Positions 57,001-64,000 of a stretch of DNA of 64,000 nt are shown one piece after another (the stretch's first letter is position 1; every line of letters begins with the position of its first letter). The stretch spans positions 7,779,568 to 7,843,567 of the forward strand of contig JANVCC010000049.1 in the NCBI GenBank assembly GCA_025345505.1, given 5' to 3'. The DNA comes from Todiramphus chloris collaris. Its lineage: Eukaryota > Chordata > Aves > Coraciiformes > Alcedinidae. The notes under the pieces are model-generated. The model worked only from the letters and a program-made list of their open reading frames with translations, did not search any database and had not been told where the DNA came from. Made by a program: the position numbers and the translations under genes.

Positions 57001-59694
57001 CATGGTGCTCAATGCCACAGGATGTTTCCAAGGCTAGAAAATGCAAAGGGCTTCAAAAGGGAATTAGGCAAAGTCCCAGAGATGCTGTCAGTCAAGGCAA
57101 CCACACCTTCTTCTCTTAAGGGACTTGGGATCAAAGGCTGGGAGAGATGAAGCCAGAGCACTTTGCTTTTTGTGATAGCTGTTGTCTGCAATGTTGTACA
57201 GGTACTGCTGCACTGGAAGAAGATGCTCAGATCCTGAAGGTGATAGAGGCATACTGTACTGGGGCAGGCTTCCAGCAAGCTCTCAGCTCAGGTGGGCACA
57301 CAACCAGATTATTTAATTCTTACTCTGCCTGCGATGCTGATAACCCCTCTGGGAAAAAACAGATGGTTGCATCATACAGCAACAAGACTCATGCTAGGAA
57401 ACTGTGTGGTGTTCAATCTTCAAGATAAGGGAGCTTCATCTACCTAGTGGTTTGGTTGCCATTGTTTTTCTTCTAAACACAGAGAATGAAGCAGATAGGA
57501 GGGCAGATGAGACACAGCTATTTCACCAGCACTTGTTAGGAATTAAGCAAACCCAGTCAGTGCCTGTGGCTGTCAGCACTGAAAACCTGATGGTAATCTC
57601 AGGTTGCATACAGCTTTAGAAAGGAAGCATGACTATTATCTCTCAATCAGCTGTGTGTTTTAAGAACAAGCTGCTTCATAAGAACCTATCTAACATCTTC
57701 AACTCTGGAAATATAACTATCATTACCGGTGAGATGTCAAATTAAATCACTGAACTGTCAAATAATGGTACATTTAAAAAAGGGAGGGCATGTTTCTTCT
57801 GAGAGCTCTGATCCTAATAAAATGTTTTCATTTACAAGACACAATGTGGCTTTAGATGCAGTGAGCCCTCTTGAAACCTTTTCAGTTGCTGCTTTAGCTC
57901 TGGGTTAGTGGTATGAGCCCATCTAAGCGTGGCCAATAGCCAGCAGTTGCTTGACCCCAGCATCCCAGGGGCTTGCCGAGGGCTGCGTTTGCCATGCTGT
58001 CTCCAGAGCAGCCTGGGCTTCAGGGAAAGTCTCCCTTTTCTCCTTCCTGATGAGTAATTCTTGCACACAGGCTCTCGTAAAGACTCCATCCCCCAAGTCC
58101 TTCTTCCCGAGGAAGAGAAAATCATCATAGAAGAAACACGAAGCAATGGCCAGACTGTCACGGAGGAAAAGTAAACCCAGCTGCTCTCCACTTGCAGATC
58201 CCCTTGTTGCTTTGTGGAAGGATATTAAAACCCAGTGCCCTTTGCTTCTGCGTCTCTGCAGAGGAGTCACCCGGTGTCACCCACTGCTGCCTCCATCCTG
58301 GCAAGAACCACTGGGCTGTTGCTCTTGCTGCTTTGTCCCTTTTTAAGAACAGAGACGCCTTCCCAGCTGCTCTGACGTGGCTGTAGCCCTCTGGGACTCT
58401 GTGCCAGACCAGTGTGTGTGACCCAGAGCCAGTTTATTGAGTCCCAGAGCTTATCTGGATGTAGCTACTGGGGTCAGGGAGGACAAAACCAAACAAGTGG
58501 CTTTTTTTTTTTTAACTGCTGATATACTGGGCTGCTGCTACCTGTCGGGAGCCTGCCTGGCACCCTGGCTGTGAGTGCTCCCAGCCTGTTCCGTAGCTTG
58601 AGCATCTGGGTGACCACGTTGCTCTGCTCCTTTTCTAACCCAGACAGTGCATTCCTTTCATGCTTGGTTTGTTTTGCATCATAACCTCAAGGGTTCCAGG
58701 CCATTTTCCAAAAGATGCTCAGGCATTTCCAGTTTTAAAATCATTGTTATTTATTGCACTAGCTTAAACAAGGAAGCCAGAGCCATTTGTTGATAGCTTA
58801 AAGATGGCAGAACAAGTTATTTTGCTTGAGTTTTGATAAAAGAGCTCTGAATTTTGGACTGGTGGCCTCTAAATGCTTCTGGGCTGTGCTTCCAGTGTCC
58901 CCTCCCAGGTAACAAGGACAGCAGCAGCCTGATGCTTGCAAAGCTGAAGCTGGAAACACCTTTCCCATCAGTGCCTTGCTCACAAAAGCCCCTGTGCTGA
59001 TGCTGTTTTGCTGCACTCCAGCTCTTTTTATTTCCTTCTTTTTTTTTTCCATTTCTTTTTGCAGGAGCCTTGTTGACACGGTTTATGCACTGAAAGATGA
59101 AGTCAAAGAACTGAAGCAGGTAATTTGAGTGGGATTGTTTGTTCTGGGAGTTAAGCAAACTCCAGCCAGGCTGTGCTGGGTTGCTGTCTTTGCTTGGTGC
59201 CCAGGAAAGGTCTTGCTCATGCTGGTGCAGAATCAGAAATACTTCCTCTTCCCTCCAGCCCCAAGTCTGGAGGTGGGAGAGGCCACCCCAGGAGAACAGG
59301 TTCCTCCAACTCAGGCTAAAATTAGGTTTCTAGGAAGATGCTTCTGCCTGCTGAAAGTCACTGGGGCTTTCATGCAGGTCTGCAAGGTAGCAAGGGTCTG
59401 CAGATCTGACCACAAGTAACCCATGCTGGTCATCCTCACGAGCTGGCAGCGACCTGATGTTTCCTCAGCTCTGAGGCACTGGGCAGCGGGACACATGGAA
59501 GTACCTCACCGTGTGGGCATTACCTGCATCTTTATTCCCTTCTTTTTTCCCAGGAGAACAAAAGGATGAAACAGTGTTTGGAGGAAGAGCTTAAATCCAG
59601 AAAGGACTTGGAGAAGCTGGTTAGACGGCTGCTGAAGCAGACGGACGAGTGCGGCAGGGAGGACACGGGGCGCAAGTCGTCCCTGATCGCCTGA
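20889..59694 (+). CDS. ARHGEF6: ARHGEF6 (alpha-PIX, Cool-2), 22 coding exons, 773 aa
   Basis: Guanine nucleotide exchange factor for Rac1/Cdc42 that binds PAK kinases and GIT proteins at focal adhesions and in dendritic spines; human mutations were linked to X-linked intellectual disability. The 22 coding exons (listed separately) join in phase to 774 codons with stop; human is 776 aa (from memory). Domains in order: calponin homology (about 1-111), linker, SH3 (about 162-220, with GGWWEG at 196-201 and GWFPSNYV at 208-215), DH exchange domain (about 242-422), PH (about 440-550), a conserved proline-rich segment ([20 protein letters not shown]), the GIT-binding region ([17 protein letters not shown]) and a C-terminal coiled coil (about 709-760). 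The microexon segment RMSYILK, absent from beta-PIX, and the lack of a C-terminal DETNL motif distinguish it from ARHGEF7. The ATG has A at -3. Confidence 0.97.
22042..22125 (+). CDS. ARHGEF6: ARHGEF6 coding exon 2 (CH domain)
   Basis: Acceptor TTCTTTAG, donor GTAAGT. Codes residues 56-83 ([18 protein letters not shown] onwards). Both ends on codon borders. Confidence 0.95.
23136..23160. repeat. TA microsatellite
   Basis: About 25 bases of alternating T and A with one phase break, in ARHGEF6 intron 2. Confidence 0.85.
24644..25058 (-). mobile_element. CR1 LINE fragment A (3' end)
   Basis: Starts with ATCATAGAATCACAG followed by GGTTGGAAGGGAC, the reverse complement of the CR1 3' terminus. 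The element is therefore on the minus strand. It is 5'-truncated after about 410 bases at the CTCATAAGGGAGATG region, where fragment B begins. CR1 is the dominant bird LINE. No intact ORF remains. Confidence 0.93.
25059..25841 (-). mobile_element. CR1 LINE fragment B (3' end, longer)
   Basis: Begins again with the CR1 3' end (CAGAATCACAGAATG, then GGTTGGAAGGCACC) and runs about 780 bases in the same orientation. It covers the 3' UTR and the end of the reverse transcriptase frame (the reverse complement of TCCAGATCAT-type and CAAGGCCAAT-type CR1 segments is visible). 5'-truncated and noncoding. It differs from fragment A by many substitutions, so the two are separate insertions rather than a recent duplication. 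Confidence 0.93.
27806..28090 (+). repeat. Long polypyrimidine tract
   Basis: About 285 bases that are almost entirely C and T on the + strand, directly before a CpG island. Built from irregular CTTTTC, CCCTC and TTCCTT words. Such mirror-like purine/pyrimidine tracts can form triplex DNA and are often nuclease-sensitive. Function is inferred. Confidence 0.85.
28262..28358 (+). other. ARHGEF6: Candidate alternative first exon of ARHGEF6
   Basis: GC-rich segment with ATG at 28324 in good context (GTCGCC before it) and a strong donor, GCC/GTGAGT, at 28359. Spliced to exon 3 this ATG gives only a 28-codon frame ending in TGA, and spliced to exon 4 or 5 it also stops early. A long product would therefore start at the internal ATG 36964. 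The 5' boundary is arbitrary. Confidence 0.4.
28628..28653. repeat. GGGCT pentanucleotide repeat
   Basis: About five copies of GCTGG/GGGCT inside the intronic CpG island. Confidence 0.8.
31557..31641 (+). CDS. ARHGEF6: ARHGEF6 coding exon 3 (end of CH domain)
   Basis: Acceptor CTTTCACAG, donor GTAAGG. Codes residues 84-112 (first base), [20 protein letters not shown] onwards. Confidence 0.95.
32780..32945. repeat. TA/CA-rich microsatellite region
   Basis: TATATATATA runs into CACACACATACACACAC, followed by about 130 bases of imperfect TA/TG-rich sequence ending in GTGTGCGTGTATGCGTGTAT. Confidence 0.8.
34706..34771. repeat. TGGTA pentanucleotide tandem repeat
   Basis: About 13 units of TGGTA and its variants TGGTG, CAGTG and TGGTT, with the purest copies at the 5' end. 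Lies in ARHGEF6 intron 3. Confidence 0.88.
36418..36545 (+). CDS. ARHGEF6: ARHGEF6 coding exon 4 (CH-SH3 linker)
   Basis: Acceptor CTTCACCAG, donor GTATGC. Codes residues 112-154, a Ser/Ala/Gly-rich linker ending RRQSKPV. This is the least conserved exon compared with human. Confidence 0.93.
36961..37162 (+). CDS. ARHGEF6: ARHGEF6 coding exon 5 (SH3 domain)
   Basis: Acceptor TTTCCTTAG, donor GTAAGC. Codes residues 155-222 and carries the whole SH3 domain that binds the PAK PxxxPR motif. The internal ATG at 36964 (MTENGSHQL) is the start of the known short isoform lacking the first 154 residues in human. Confidence 0.97.
37163..39710 (+). other. ARHGEF6: ARHGEF6 intron 5
   Basis: 2.5 kb between the SH3 exon and the DH region. 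No feature recognised. Confidence 0.7.
39711..39781 (+). CDS. ARHGEF6: ARHGEF6 coding exon 6
   Basis: T tract and GTACAG acceptor, donor GTAAGT. Codes residues 222-245 ([20 protein letters not shown] onwards). Start of the DH domain. Confidence 0.94.
40881..40975 (+). CDS. ARHGEF6: ARHGEF6 coding exon 7 (DH)
   Basis: Acceptor CACCCTAG, donor GTAAGA. Codes residues 246-277 ([20 protein letters not shown] onwards), the conserved first helix (CR1) of the DH fold. Confidence 0.95.
40976..42492 (+). other. ARHGEF6: ARHGEF6 intron 7
   Basis: 1.5 kb with a short 19-bp tandem repeat at 41450. Nothing else recognised. Confidence 0.65.
41450..41501. repeat. 19-bp tandem repeat (2.7 copies)
   Basis: GTGCTGCCATCCCCAGAAT is repeated twice exactly and then in part, in ARHGEF6 intron 7. 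Confidence 0.9.
42493..42588 (+). CDS. ARHGEF6: ARHGEF6 coding exon 8 (DH)
   Basis: Acceptor CTCTTAG, donor GTAAGC. Codes residues 277-309 ([20 protein letters not shown] onwards). Confidence 0.95.
43446..43568 (+). CDS. ARHGEF6: ARHGEF6 coding exon 9 (DH)
   Basis: Acceptor TGTCTGCAG, donor GTGAGT. Codes residues 309-350, including [18 protein letters not shown]. Confidence 0.95.
44764..44902 (+). CDS. ARHGEF6: ARHGEF6 coding exon 10 (DH)
   Basis: Acceptor ATTTATAG, donor GTAGGT. Codes residues 350-396 with the conserved [20 protein letters not shown] helix (CR3 of the DH domain, GTPase contact). Confidence 0.95.
44903..46778 (+). other. ARHGEF6: ARHGEF6 intron 10
   Basis: 1.9 kb, GC-moderate, no feature recognised. 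Confidence 0.6.
46779..46838 (+). CDS. ARHGEF6: ARHGEF6 coding exon 11 (end of DH)
   Basis: 60-nt exon, acceptor TTCACTAG, donor GTAGGT. Codes residues 397-416 ([20 protein letters not shown]). Confidence 0.94.
46839..48970 (+). other. ARHGEF6: ARHGEF6 intron 11
   Basis: 2.1 kb with no recognised element. Confidence 0.6.
48971..49117 (+). CDS. ARHGEF6: ARHGEF6 coding exon 12 (DH-PH junction)
   Basis: Acceptor CGTTCCCAG, donor GTGAGT. Codes residues 417-465 ([20 protein letters not shown] onwards), including the first PH strand. Confidence 0.95.
49967..50053 (+). CDS. ARHGEF6: ARHGEF6 coding exon 13 (PH)
   Basis: Acceptor CCCTGCAG, donor GTAGGC. Codes residues 466-494, including [20 protein letters not shown]. 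Confidence 0.96.
51046..51124 (+). CDS. ARHGEF6: ARHGEF6 coding exon 14 (PH)
   Basis: Acceptor TTCTCCTAG, donor GTCAGT. Codes residues 495-521 ([20 protein letters not shown] onwards). Confidence 0.95.
51184..51210. repeat. TCC trinucleotide repeat
   Basis: About eight CCT/TCC units just downstream of exon 14. Confidence 0.85.
51884..52017 (+). CDS. ARHGEF6: ARHGEF6 coding exon 15 (end of PH)
   Basis: Acceptor GCTGCAG, donor GTAAGG. Codes residues 521-565. Includes the C-terminal PH helix [12 protein letters not shown] and then a Ser/Thr-rich linker. Confidence 0.95.
52313..52438 (+). CDS. ARHGEF6: ARHGEF6 coding exon 16 (proline-rich)
   Basis: Acceptor ATTTTCTCAG, donor GTAACC. Codes residues 566-607 with [20 protein letters not shown], shared by alpha- and beta-PIX. 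Confidence 0.96.
52439..55298 (+). other. ARHGEF6: ARHGEF6 intron 16
   Basis: 2.9 kb before the microexon. A polypyrimidine run lies at about 54564-54597, and two UGCAUG motifs lie at 55119-55124 and 55139-55144. No other feature seen. Confidence 0.7.
55299..55319 (+). CDS. ARHGEF6: ARHGEF6 coding exon 17, 21-nt microexon
   Basis: Seven codons (RMSYILK, residues 608-614) between acceptor TTCATTGTAG and donor GTAAGG. The same residues occur at this place in human alpha-PIX (from memory), so the exon is real despite its size. Skipping keeps the frame and gives YKEDSSKSPK, close to beta-PIX. Four UGCAUG motifs lie within 250 bases. Confidence 0.93.
55733..55783 (+). other. Possible cryptic/poison exon
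   Basis: A 51-nt block between an ATTTAG acceptor and a strong AAG/GTAAGA donor in intron 17. In the ARHGEF6 frame its second codon is TGA, so inclusion would truncate the protein. The acceptor is weak. Confidence 0.15.
56131..56224 (+). CDS. ARHGEF6: ARHGEF6 coding exon 18
   Basis: Acceptor TCTCTGTAG, donor GTAAGT. Codes residues 615-646 ([20 protein letters not shown] onwards), a basic segment. Confidence 0.95.
57202..57291 (+). CDS. ARHGEF6: ARHGEF6 coding exon 19 (GIT-binding)
   Basis: Acceptor TTGTACAG, donor GTGGGC. Codes residues 646-676 with [17 protein letters not shown], the conserved helix that binds GIT1/GIT2. Confidence 0.95.
58071..58170 (+). CDS. ARHGEF6: ARHGEF6 coding exon 20
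   Basis: Acceptor GCACACAG, donor GTAAAC. Codes residues 676-709 ([20 protein letters not shown] onwards). Confidence 0.95.
59065..59119 (+). CDS. ARHGEF6: ARHGEF6 coding exon 21 (coiled coil)
   Basis: Acceptor CTTTTTGCAG, donor GTAATT. Codes residues 709-727 ([18 protein letters not shown]), heptad pattern of the oligomerisation coiled coil. Confidence 0.95.
59554..59694 (+). CDS. ARHGEF6: ARHGEF6 coding exon 22, terminal
   Basis: Acceptor TTTTCCCAG; stop TGA 59692-59694. Codes residues 728-773, the rest of the coiled coil ([20 protein letters not shown]) and a divergent tail ending RKSSLIA. There is no DETNL-type PDZ ligand, unlike beta-PIX. Confidence 0.96.
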   Translation, partial: ENKRMKQCLEEELKSRKDLEKLVRRLLKQTDECGREDTGRKSSLIA

Positions 59695-60130
59695 ATTCGG
59701 GGAGAAGCTGCTGGCAGTGGTGTGTGACCTCAGGTGTCTTTTGGGAAGCGGAACTGGATCCTTTGCCTCTTCTTGCTCCTTATTTTGTTGGTTTTGGGAA
59801 TTTTGTTACCCAAAAAAAAAAAAGTCATAGGGAAAAAAAAAAATTAGTTTCTCTTCCATCCAATAAGGAAATAAACCAGAAACAATCGATCACAAGTAAA
59901 CCAGTAAGCAAGTGGTCCATGATTCACAATTCATCTGCAGCAACTAATACCTCATCGTACCTGCTACTGGGAGCAAATACAAACTCTGCTAGCGATTGCC
60001 GCTCACAAAGGGTTTGGCAGCAGTTTCCTAGAGGAAGCTTAAGCACTTTTTAATGCTTTCATTCTTTTCAAAGCACCGGTACCTATTTATTGAAGGAAAA
60101 CATTATCGAGGTAGCATTGAGCGGAAACCA

Positions 60131-60136
60131 AATAAA
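60131..60136 (+). terminator. ARHGEF6: Proximal poly(A) signal candidate
   Basis: AATAAA 437 bases after the stop codon, followed by a T-rich stretch. It would give a short 3' UTR without the Pumilio sites. Confidence 0.4.
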
Positions 60137-61881
60137 GCACCGTGCTCCTCTTTTCAGATAATCACAACTGGGGAAGCTTTTCCCACCCACCTTCTCTTTC
60201 CCCATTAGTTGACTGTAGCGAACTAGAGCCCAGCAATACTGTGGTTCCCGTGTGGCCTTGATACTGATTAAAATGTGCAATTAACGTGAAGACATTTGAA
60301 CTCCGTGGGGAAGTCAGACCTGGAGCACCTGTCAGAGCGCATGGGAAGGTATGTTGCACAGTACTGCCTCCTAACAGCTCATGATCAGCACAACAGGTAA
60401 CTGCTGTTCTGTCCCCCTTCCCCCCAGCCCTTTTCTTATGCATGACCTGTAATTCCTGCCCCCTGCTTTGTTTTCACACCGAGTGTCCAGGTATCGTATG
60501 AGTTTATAGTTTTGCTGTACTTCCCCTTGCAAGGACGTGCTTTTCTGTGTATGAAATGTAAGCACTGCTTGACAAGAAACAACCCCCAAGTGTGCCGGTT
60601 CCCTGCTCCCTTCTGCCCATGTTAGGCTCTCCATCGCTCCTTCCCAAAGGCTGGGAACGTAGCCAATGGCCACTTCTCCCCCCATCACCCCAAAGGGGCT
60701 TTTGGCTAGGAAAAGGGAACTCTCTCTTGGGATAGGAAAGGTATTTATGCTTTGCTAAGAGCTGGGTCTCTCCTGGGGCAAGGACATGCAACATGCTTCC
60801 CGATCCCTGCCCAGCACACAGGCAGCGTGCATACGTATCGTCTGTCTTCACCTTACTCGGTGTTCTGCCCTAGGTTAGAACTGGTGTTTTCCTTCCTTCC
60901 TCAGCAGCATTATATAAAAGTAATCTTCTGTTAAAGTTAGTAAGTCTTACATGTCTACCAGAGGGCAGCACGGTCCCAGGGTGTGCTCACACCACAGCTT
61001 GTGCACACACCACAGCTCGTGACAGTCCTGTCCTTACGTTGGTGACGGACACAATAGAGGCAATAATCACAACCCCCTCCTTGCCATTAAAATTTACCCA
61101 GAACATAGCAAACGGTGTTTGACTAGACTCAAAAACATCACCAGGAGTGTGAAAAGAAACCCTCTTTAATTCTAAGCTGTTTCTAGGATGAGACAGGGGT
61201 CTTTTTTCGCTCGGGCTCCATTTGCCATTTCCAGAGCATCCCAGCTGGATGGCAGCTCCCCACATCCCCAGCCAGGCACGTAGCTGAGTGGTTTGGTGAG
61301 CAGTCGAGCCCTACTGTGCTTGTTAATCGCTTCCTGGGATCAGGATCTTTGCTGCACGCCAAGCAGATCATGCTGCTCTTCTGGGATGCTGTGCCCAGTC
61401 ACCTCAGCTTTGACTGGTCCTGCTGGGGATGGGGCTCGCCGTGTGCAGCCAGTGCAGGGAAGCAAACCAAGGGCCATTTGCACTCCGAGGAGAGGGTAGA
61501 ATTGTTTCCTCGCTGCCCCCCCTGTTTAGTTGAAACCCATGCTGTGTACATATGCATGTTTGTAAGATGCAATGTGATGGCGAGCACACTGGGACATTGT
61601 GGATCAAGCGTTTGTCAAGAGCTAGAAGCCAAAAAAAGAGAAGAAAATAAAAATAAAAAGGAAAAGAAGCCATGCAGGATGGACAGCAATGTTTCCATAT
61701 TTACTTTGTTTACAGTGCTTTGTAAATAGGTTCCAGTGAGTCTGTCTTTAGATGGCTGTTGTGTCAGCTGCCTTCCAGTTTATCTTTGTCATGTAGGTTT
61801 ATTTACTGTAACTACTTATGCAAGTTCAACTTTTCTAACATGTTTTTATTTCAAACAGTTTTTTAATTGACATTTGCAACA

Positions 61882-61887
61882 AATAAA
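61882..61887 (+). terminator. ARHGEF6: Distal ARHGEF6 poly(A) signal
   Basis: AATAAA at the end of a strongly AT-rich stretch. Sequence after it becomes GC-richer and unlike a UTR. Cleavage is expected near 61905. Confidence 0.7.
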
Positions 61888-61905
61888 GAAGGATAAAAAT
61901 CACTT

Positions 61906-64000
61906 CTTAGCTCTCGATGCTGCTTCCTTTGTTCCCACCACGAACGCAAAGCCGGTGCTTGCTCTGGGCACCCCTGATATGCTCCAAATTCCCATGGCTG
62001 CATCATCCACCCGTTGATTGACTGGATGCTGCTGGGGATACTGGTGTGAACGGTGATGCTGGCCCTTGGGCTGTTGCTCCCACCATCACCTGGCCTTGCG
62101 GCAGGGAAGGGCACCCAGTGCCAGGGAAAGGAGAAGTATTTCCATCCCTCAAGCCCCGCTTGCGCTCTGTTAACAAGGATGCTTTACAGATAACTCGCTG
62201 CTCTCTGCTGTACCACCGGGTTGCTGTAGGTTAGTGACTTCCTGCCTGTTTGAGACTTTATTTTTTTTCTTTTTAGTTTGTATATTTTTTTTGGAGATTA
62301 GGCGTGGTGACAGGATTTCCTTTGGTCTACCGCTTGGACAAAACCTCTCCTGCACGCTGGTATTTTTAACTCTTTGGTAGAGACACACTGTGCTCTCAGC
62401 CCGTAGCCAAAGCGGGAGGATTGAGGGCATTAGAGAGATGGACTCTGCTCTCCCTGCCCAAACACAGCAAGCGGAGTGGGAAAGAGAGCAGGTGAAAAAG
62501 AAATGCTGGCACTGGCCTTGGGCACATGGTGGAAGACACAGGTCCGCAGGGGAGCCTACCTGAACCCAAGCAGCATTTTGGGGAAGTATAGGAGAGGCAG
62601 AGCAGGGTCACATCCAGCTCTGAGTGTCCCAGAGCCTGGGCTGGGCAGAAGAGCAAGGAGGAGGCATCACCCAGTCTCATTTTGGAGAAAGCACCTCCAA
62701 TCCCAGGTCCCCGTGATGCCAGATCCAGGCCTTAAACAGAGACCCTCCATCCTGCTCTCCTGCTGAATGCAGGATCCCTTTGGCCTCGTTTCTCACACCA
62801 GCTCCCAAATGGCCCCTTTGTGTGACCCACCTCCAGTGGAGGCAGCACCAGCGTTCCTCAAGCAACCGAGTTTGTCTCCAAATGACCGGTAATGTGAAAA
62901 AAAAGGGGAAAACCCCAAAACCAGCAGCTTAATAAATGGGGAAAACCCCAAAAACAACAGCTGAATCTGTGCAGCCCAAACCACTGCCACAGCTGGGGAC
63001 TCCCTGGAGCTACCCGTTCATGCTGGGCTGCTCCTACCAAACACCCCAGTTCATCACCGTTCCATGGCATGAGCAGCCCCAAACCAAAATGGGAGGAAGA
63101 AGTCTCTCTTGCCCCCAGGAGGGGGGGCATGCAGCACCTTGTTAGGCGTCCTGGAAGAGATGGAGACCCTGCCAATGGGGACCCTGCCCTGAGCAGGAGA
63201 AAGGACCGTCACCAAGCATGGAGTAAGGCTGGCAGCCAGTGCCTAACTGCGAAAGGGGATTGAAAAGTAAAAGACCTCAAAGTAGTTCACAGAGATACTA
63301 AGAAGGCCTCGTCACCCAAGTGGCCACTGTGCAGCCATGCAGCACATGGATGGCCATCCTCCAGCTCCAGCAGCACTGAACTCCAGCATGAGCTGGAAGA
63401 GACCTTGCTTGGAAACTGGCATCGCAACCTTTTTTGAGGAAAAGACCACCAACCCGAAATCTCAATTCTCATGCAAAATTAAAAAAGAAATAAATATGTA
63501 TTTCCCACTGAGCTTAGTGTGTCTTGAGTCATGCAAGCGCCTCTCCCAGCTCTCCCAGCAGCTGCTGCTTGCTCCTGCCTCTGCTCATCCATGACCCCTT
63601 GTGCCAGTCCTGCTGATGTGCTCCATGTATTCCTCACCCTCTCATTCCCTTCTCCCTTCTTTACTCAGAAAGAAGAACAAAAATCAGTTCAGAAACCACA
63701 AAACCCACAGCCCAAGGAGACAGAGAGAGGCCCCGTGCCAAGGGAAAAATCAATGTATTCATGACCTTCAAACTTTCCACGGGGAGAGGAAACCTGCGCC
63801 CACTATGGCATCGGGCAGAGTCTGGGGAGGAGAACAAAGGCACTCAGGAGAAGGCCACAGCTGGATGGTAGCATTCACATCTCCTCCCTCCCACACGCTA
63901 CCTCATGGGCTATTTTTGGCAAGCAAAGGAACAGAGGCAAGAAACAAAAGGCCTGGGAAAGGCAGCATCGTGAGCAGGGGCTGGGTCCGGGCAGGCAGCC
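61906..64000. other. Intergenic sequence downstream of ARHGEF6
   Basis: No exon of CD40LG (the next gene in human, opposite orientation) or of any other gene was recognised on either strand. It contains a 33-bp-period duplication at 62905 and an isolated AATAAA at 63489-63494. Confidence 0.6.
62905..62964. repeat. 33-bp direct duplication
   Basis: Two copies of a unit starting GGGGAAAACCCCAAAA and ending in CAGCTTA/CAGCTGA, starting 33 bases apart and differing at a few positions. Confidence 0.8.

Larger units (their letters stand above)
59695..61905 (+). other. ARHGEF6: ARHGEF6 3' UTR
   Basis: About 2.2 kb from the stop to the distal poly(A) site. It contains proximal AATAAA hexamers at 59870-59875 and 60131-60136 and two perfect Pumilio sites (UGUANAUA) at 61545-61552 and 61721-61728. 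AT content rises towards the end, as in vertebrate 3' UTRs. Confidence 0.75.

Noticed and set aside
61906-64000. CD40LG, expected next to ARHGEF6 by synteny
   Set aside because: No TNF-family exon was recognised on either strand. The gene, if present, lies beyond the window.

Overview
This is vertebrate, almost certainly avian, nuclear DNA. It holds two protein genes in tandem on the + strand, both split by GT-AG introns. The repeats are CR1 LINEs with the bird/reptile 3' end, and no mammalian-type SINE or L1 was recognised. The pair RBMX then ARHGEF6 is the gene order of human Xq26.3. In birds that block is autosomal (chicken chromosome 4), so a bird chromosome 4-type locus is my inference. 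ARHGEF6 spans about 39 kb here against more than 100 kb in human (from memory), which fits a compact bird genome.

Layout. 1-1780: intergenic, no gene seen. 1780-3000: CpG island with a cAMP-response element, a TATA box and the noncoding first exon of RBMX. 3626-12669: the eight coding exons of RBMX (hnRNP G, 380 aa), with the C/D-box snoRNA SNORD61 in the first intron after the start codon. Its 3' UTR ends near 12970. 12970-20680: intergenic, with a few exon-like blocks of unknown status. 20680-61905: ARHGEF6 (alpha-PIX/Cool-2), 22 coding exons giving a 773-residue protein in CH, SH3, DH, PH, GIT-binding and coiled-coil order, with a roughly 2.2 kb 3' UTR. Its second intron holds two tandem CR1 LINE fragments, a long polypyrimidine tract and a second CpG island that looks like an internal promoter. 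61905-64000: intergenic.

The two genes are unrelated in function. RBMX is a ubiquitous nuclear RNA-binding and splicing protein, and its intron hosts a snoRNA that guides 18S rRNA methylation. ARHGEF6 is a Rac/Cdc42 exchange factor that links PAK and GIT proteins at adhesions. All coding exons join with matching phase, with no frameshift or premature stop, so both genes look intact.

I found no unknown multi-gene system. The most useful observations are regulatory: a 21-nt in-frame microexon of ARHGEF6 surrounded by four UGCAUG (Rbfox) motifs, a CpG-island internal promoter likely to yield alpha-PIX without its CH domain, and an upstream ORF whose stop codon overlaps the ARHGEF6 start codon.
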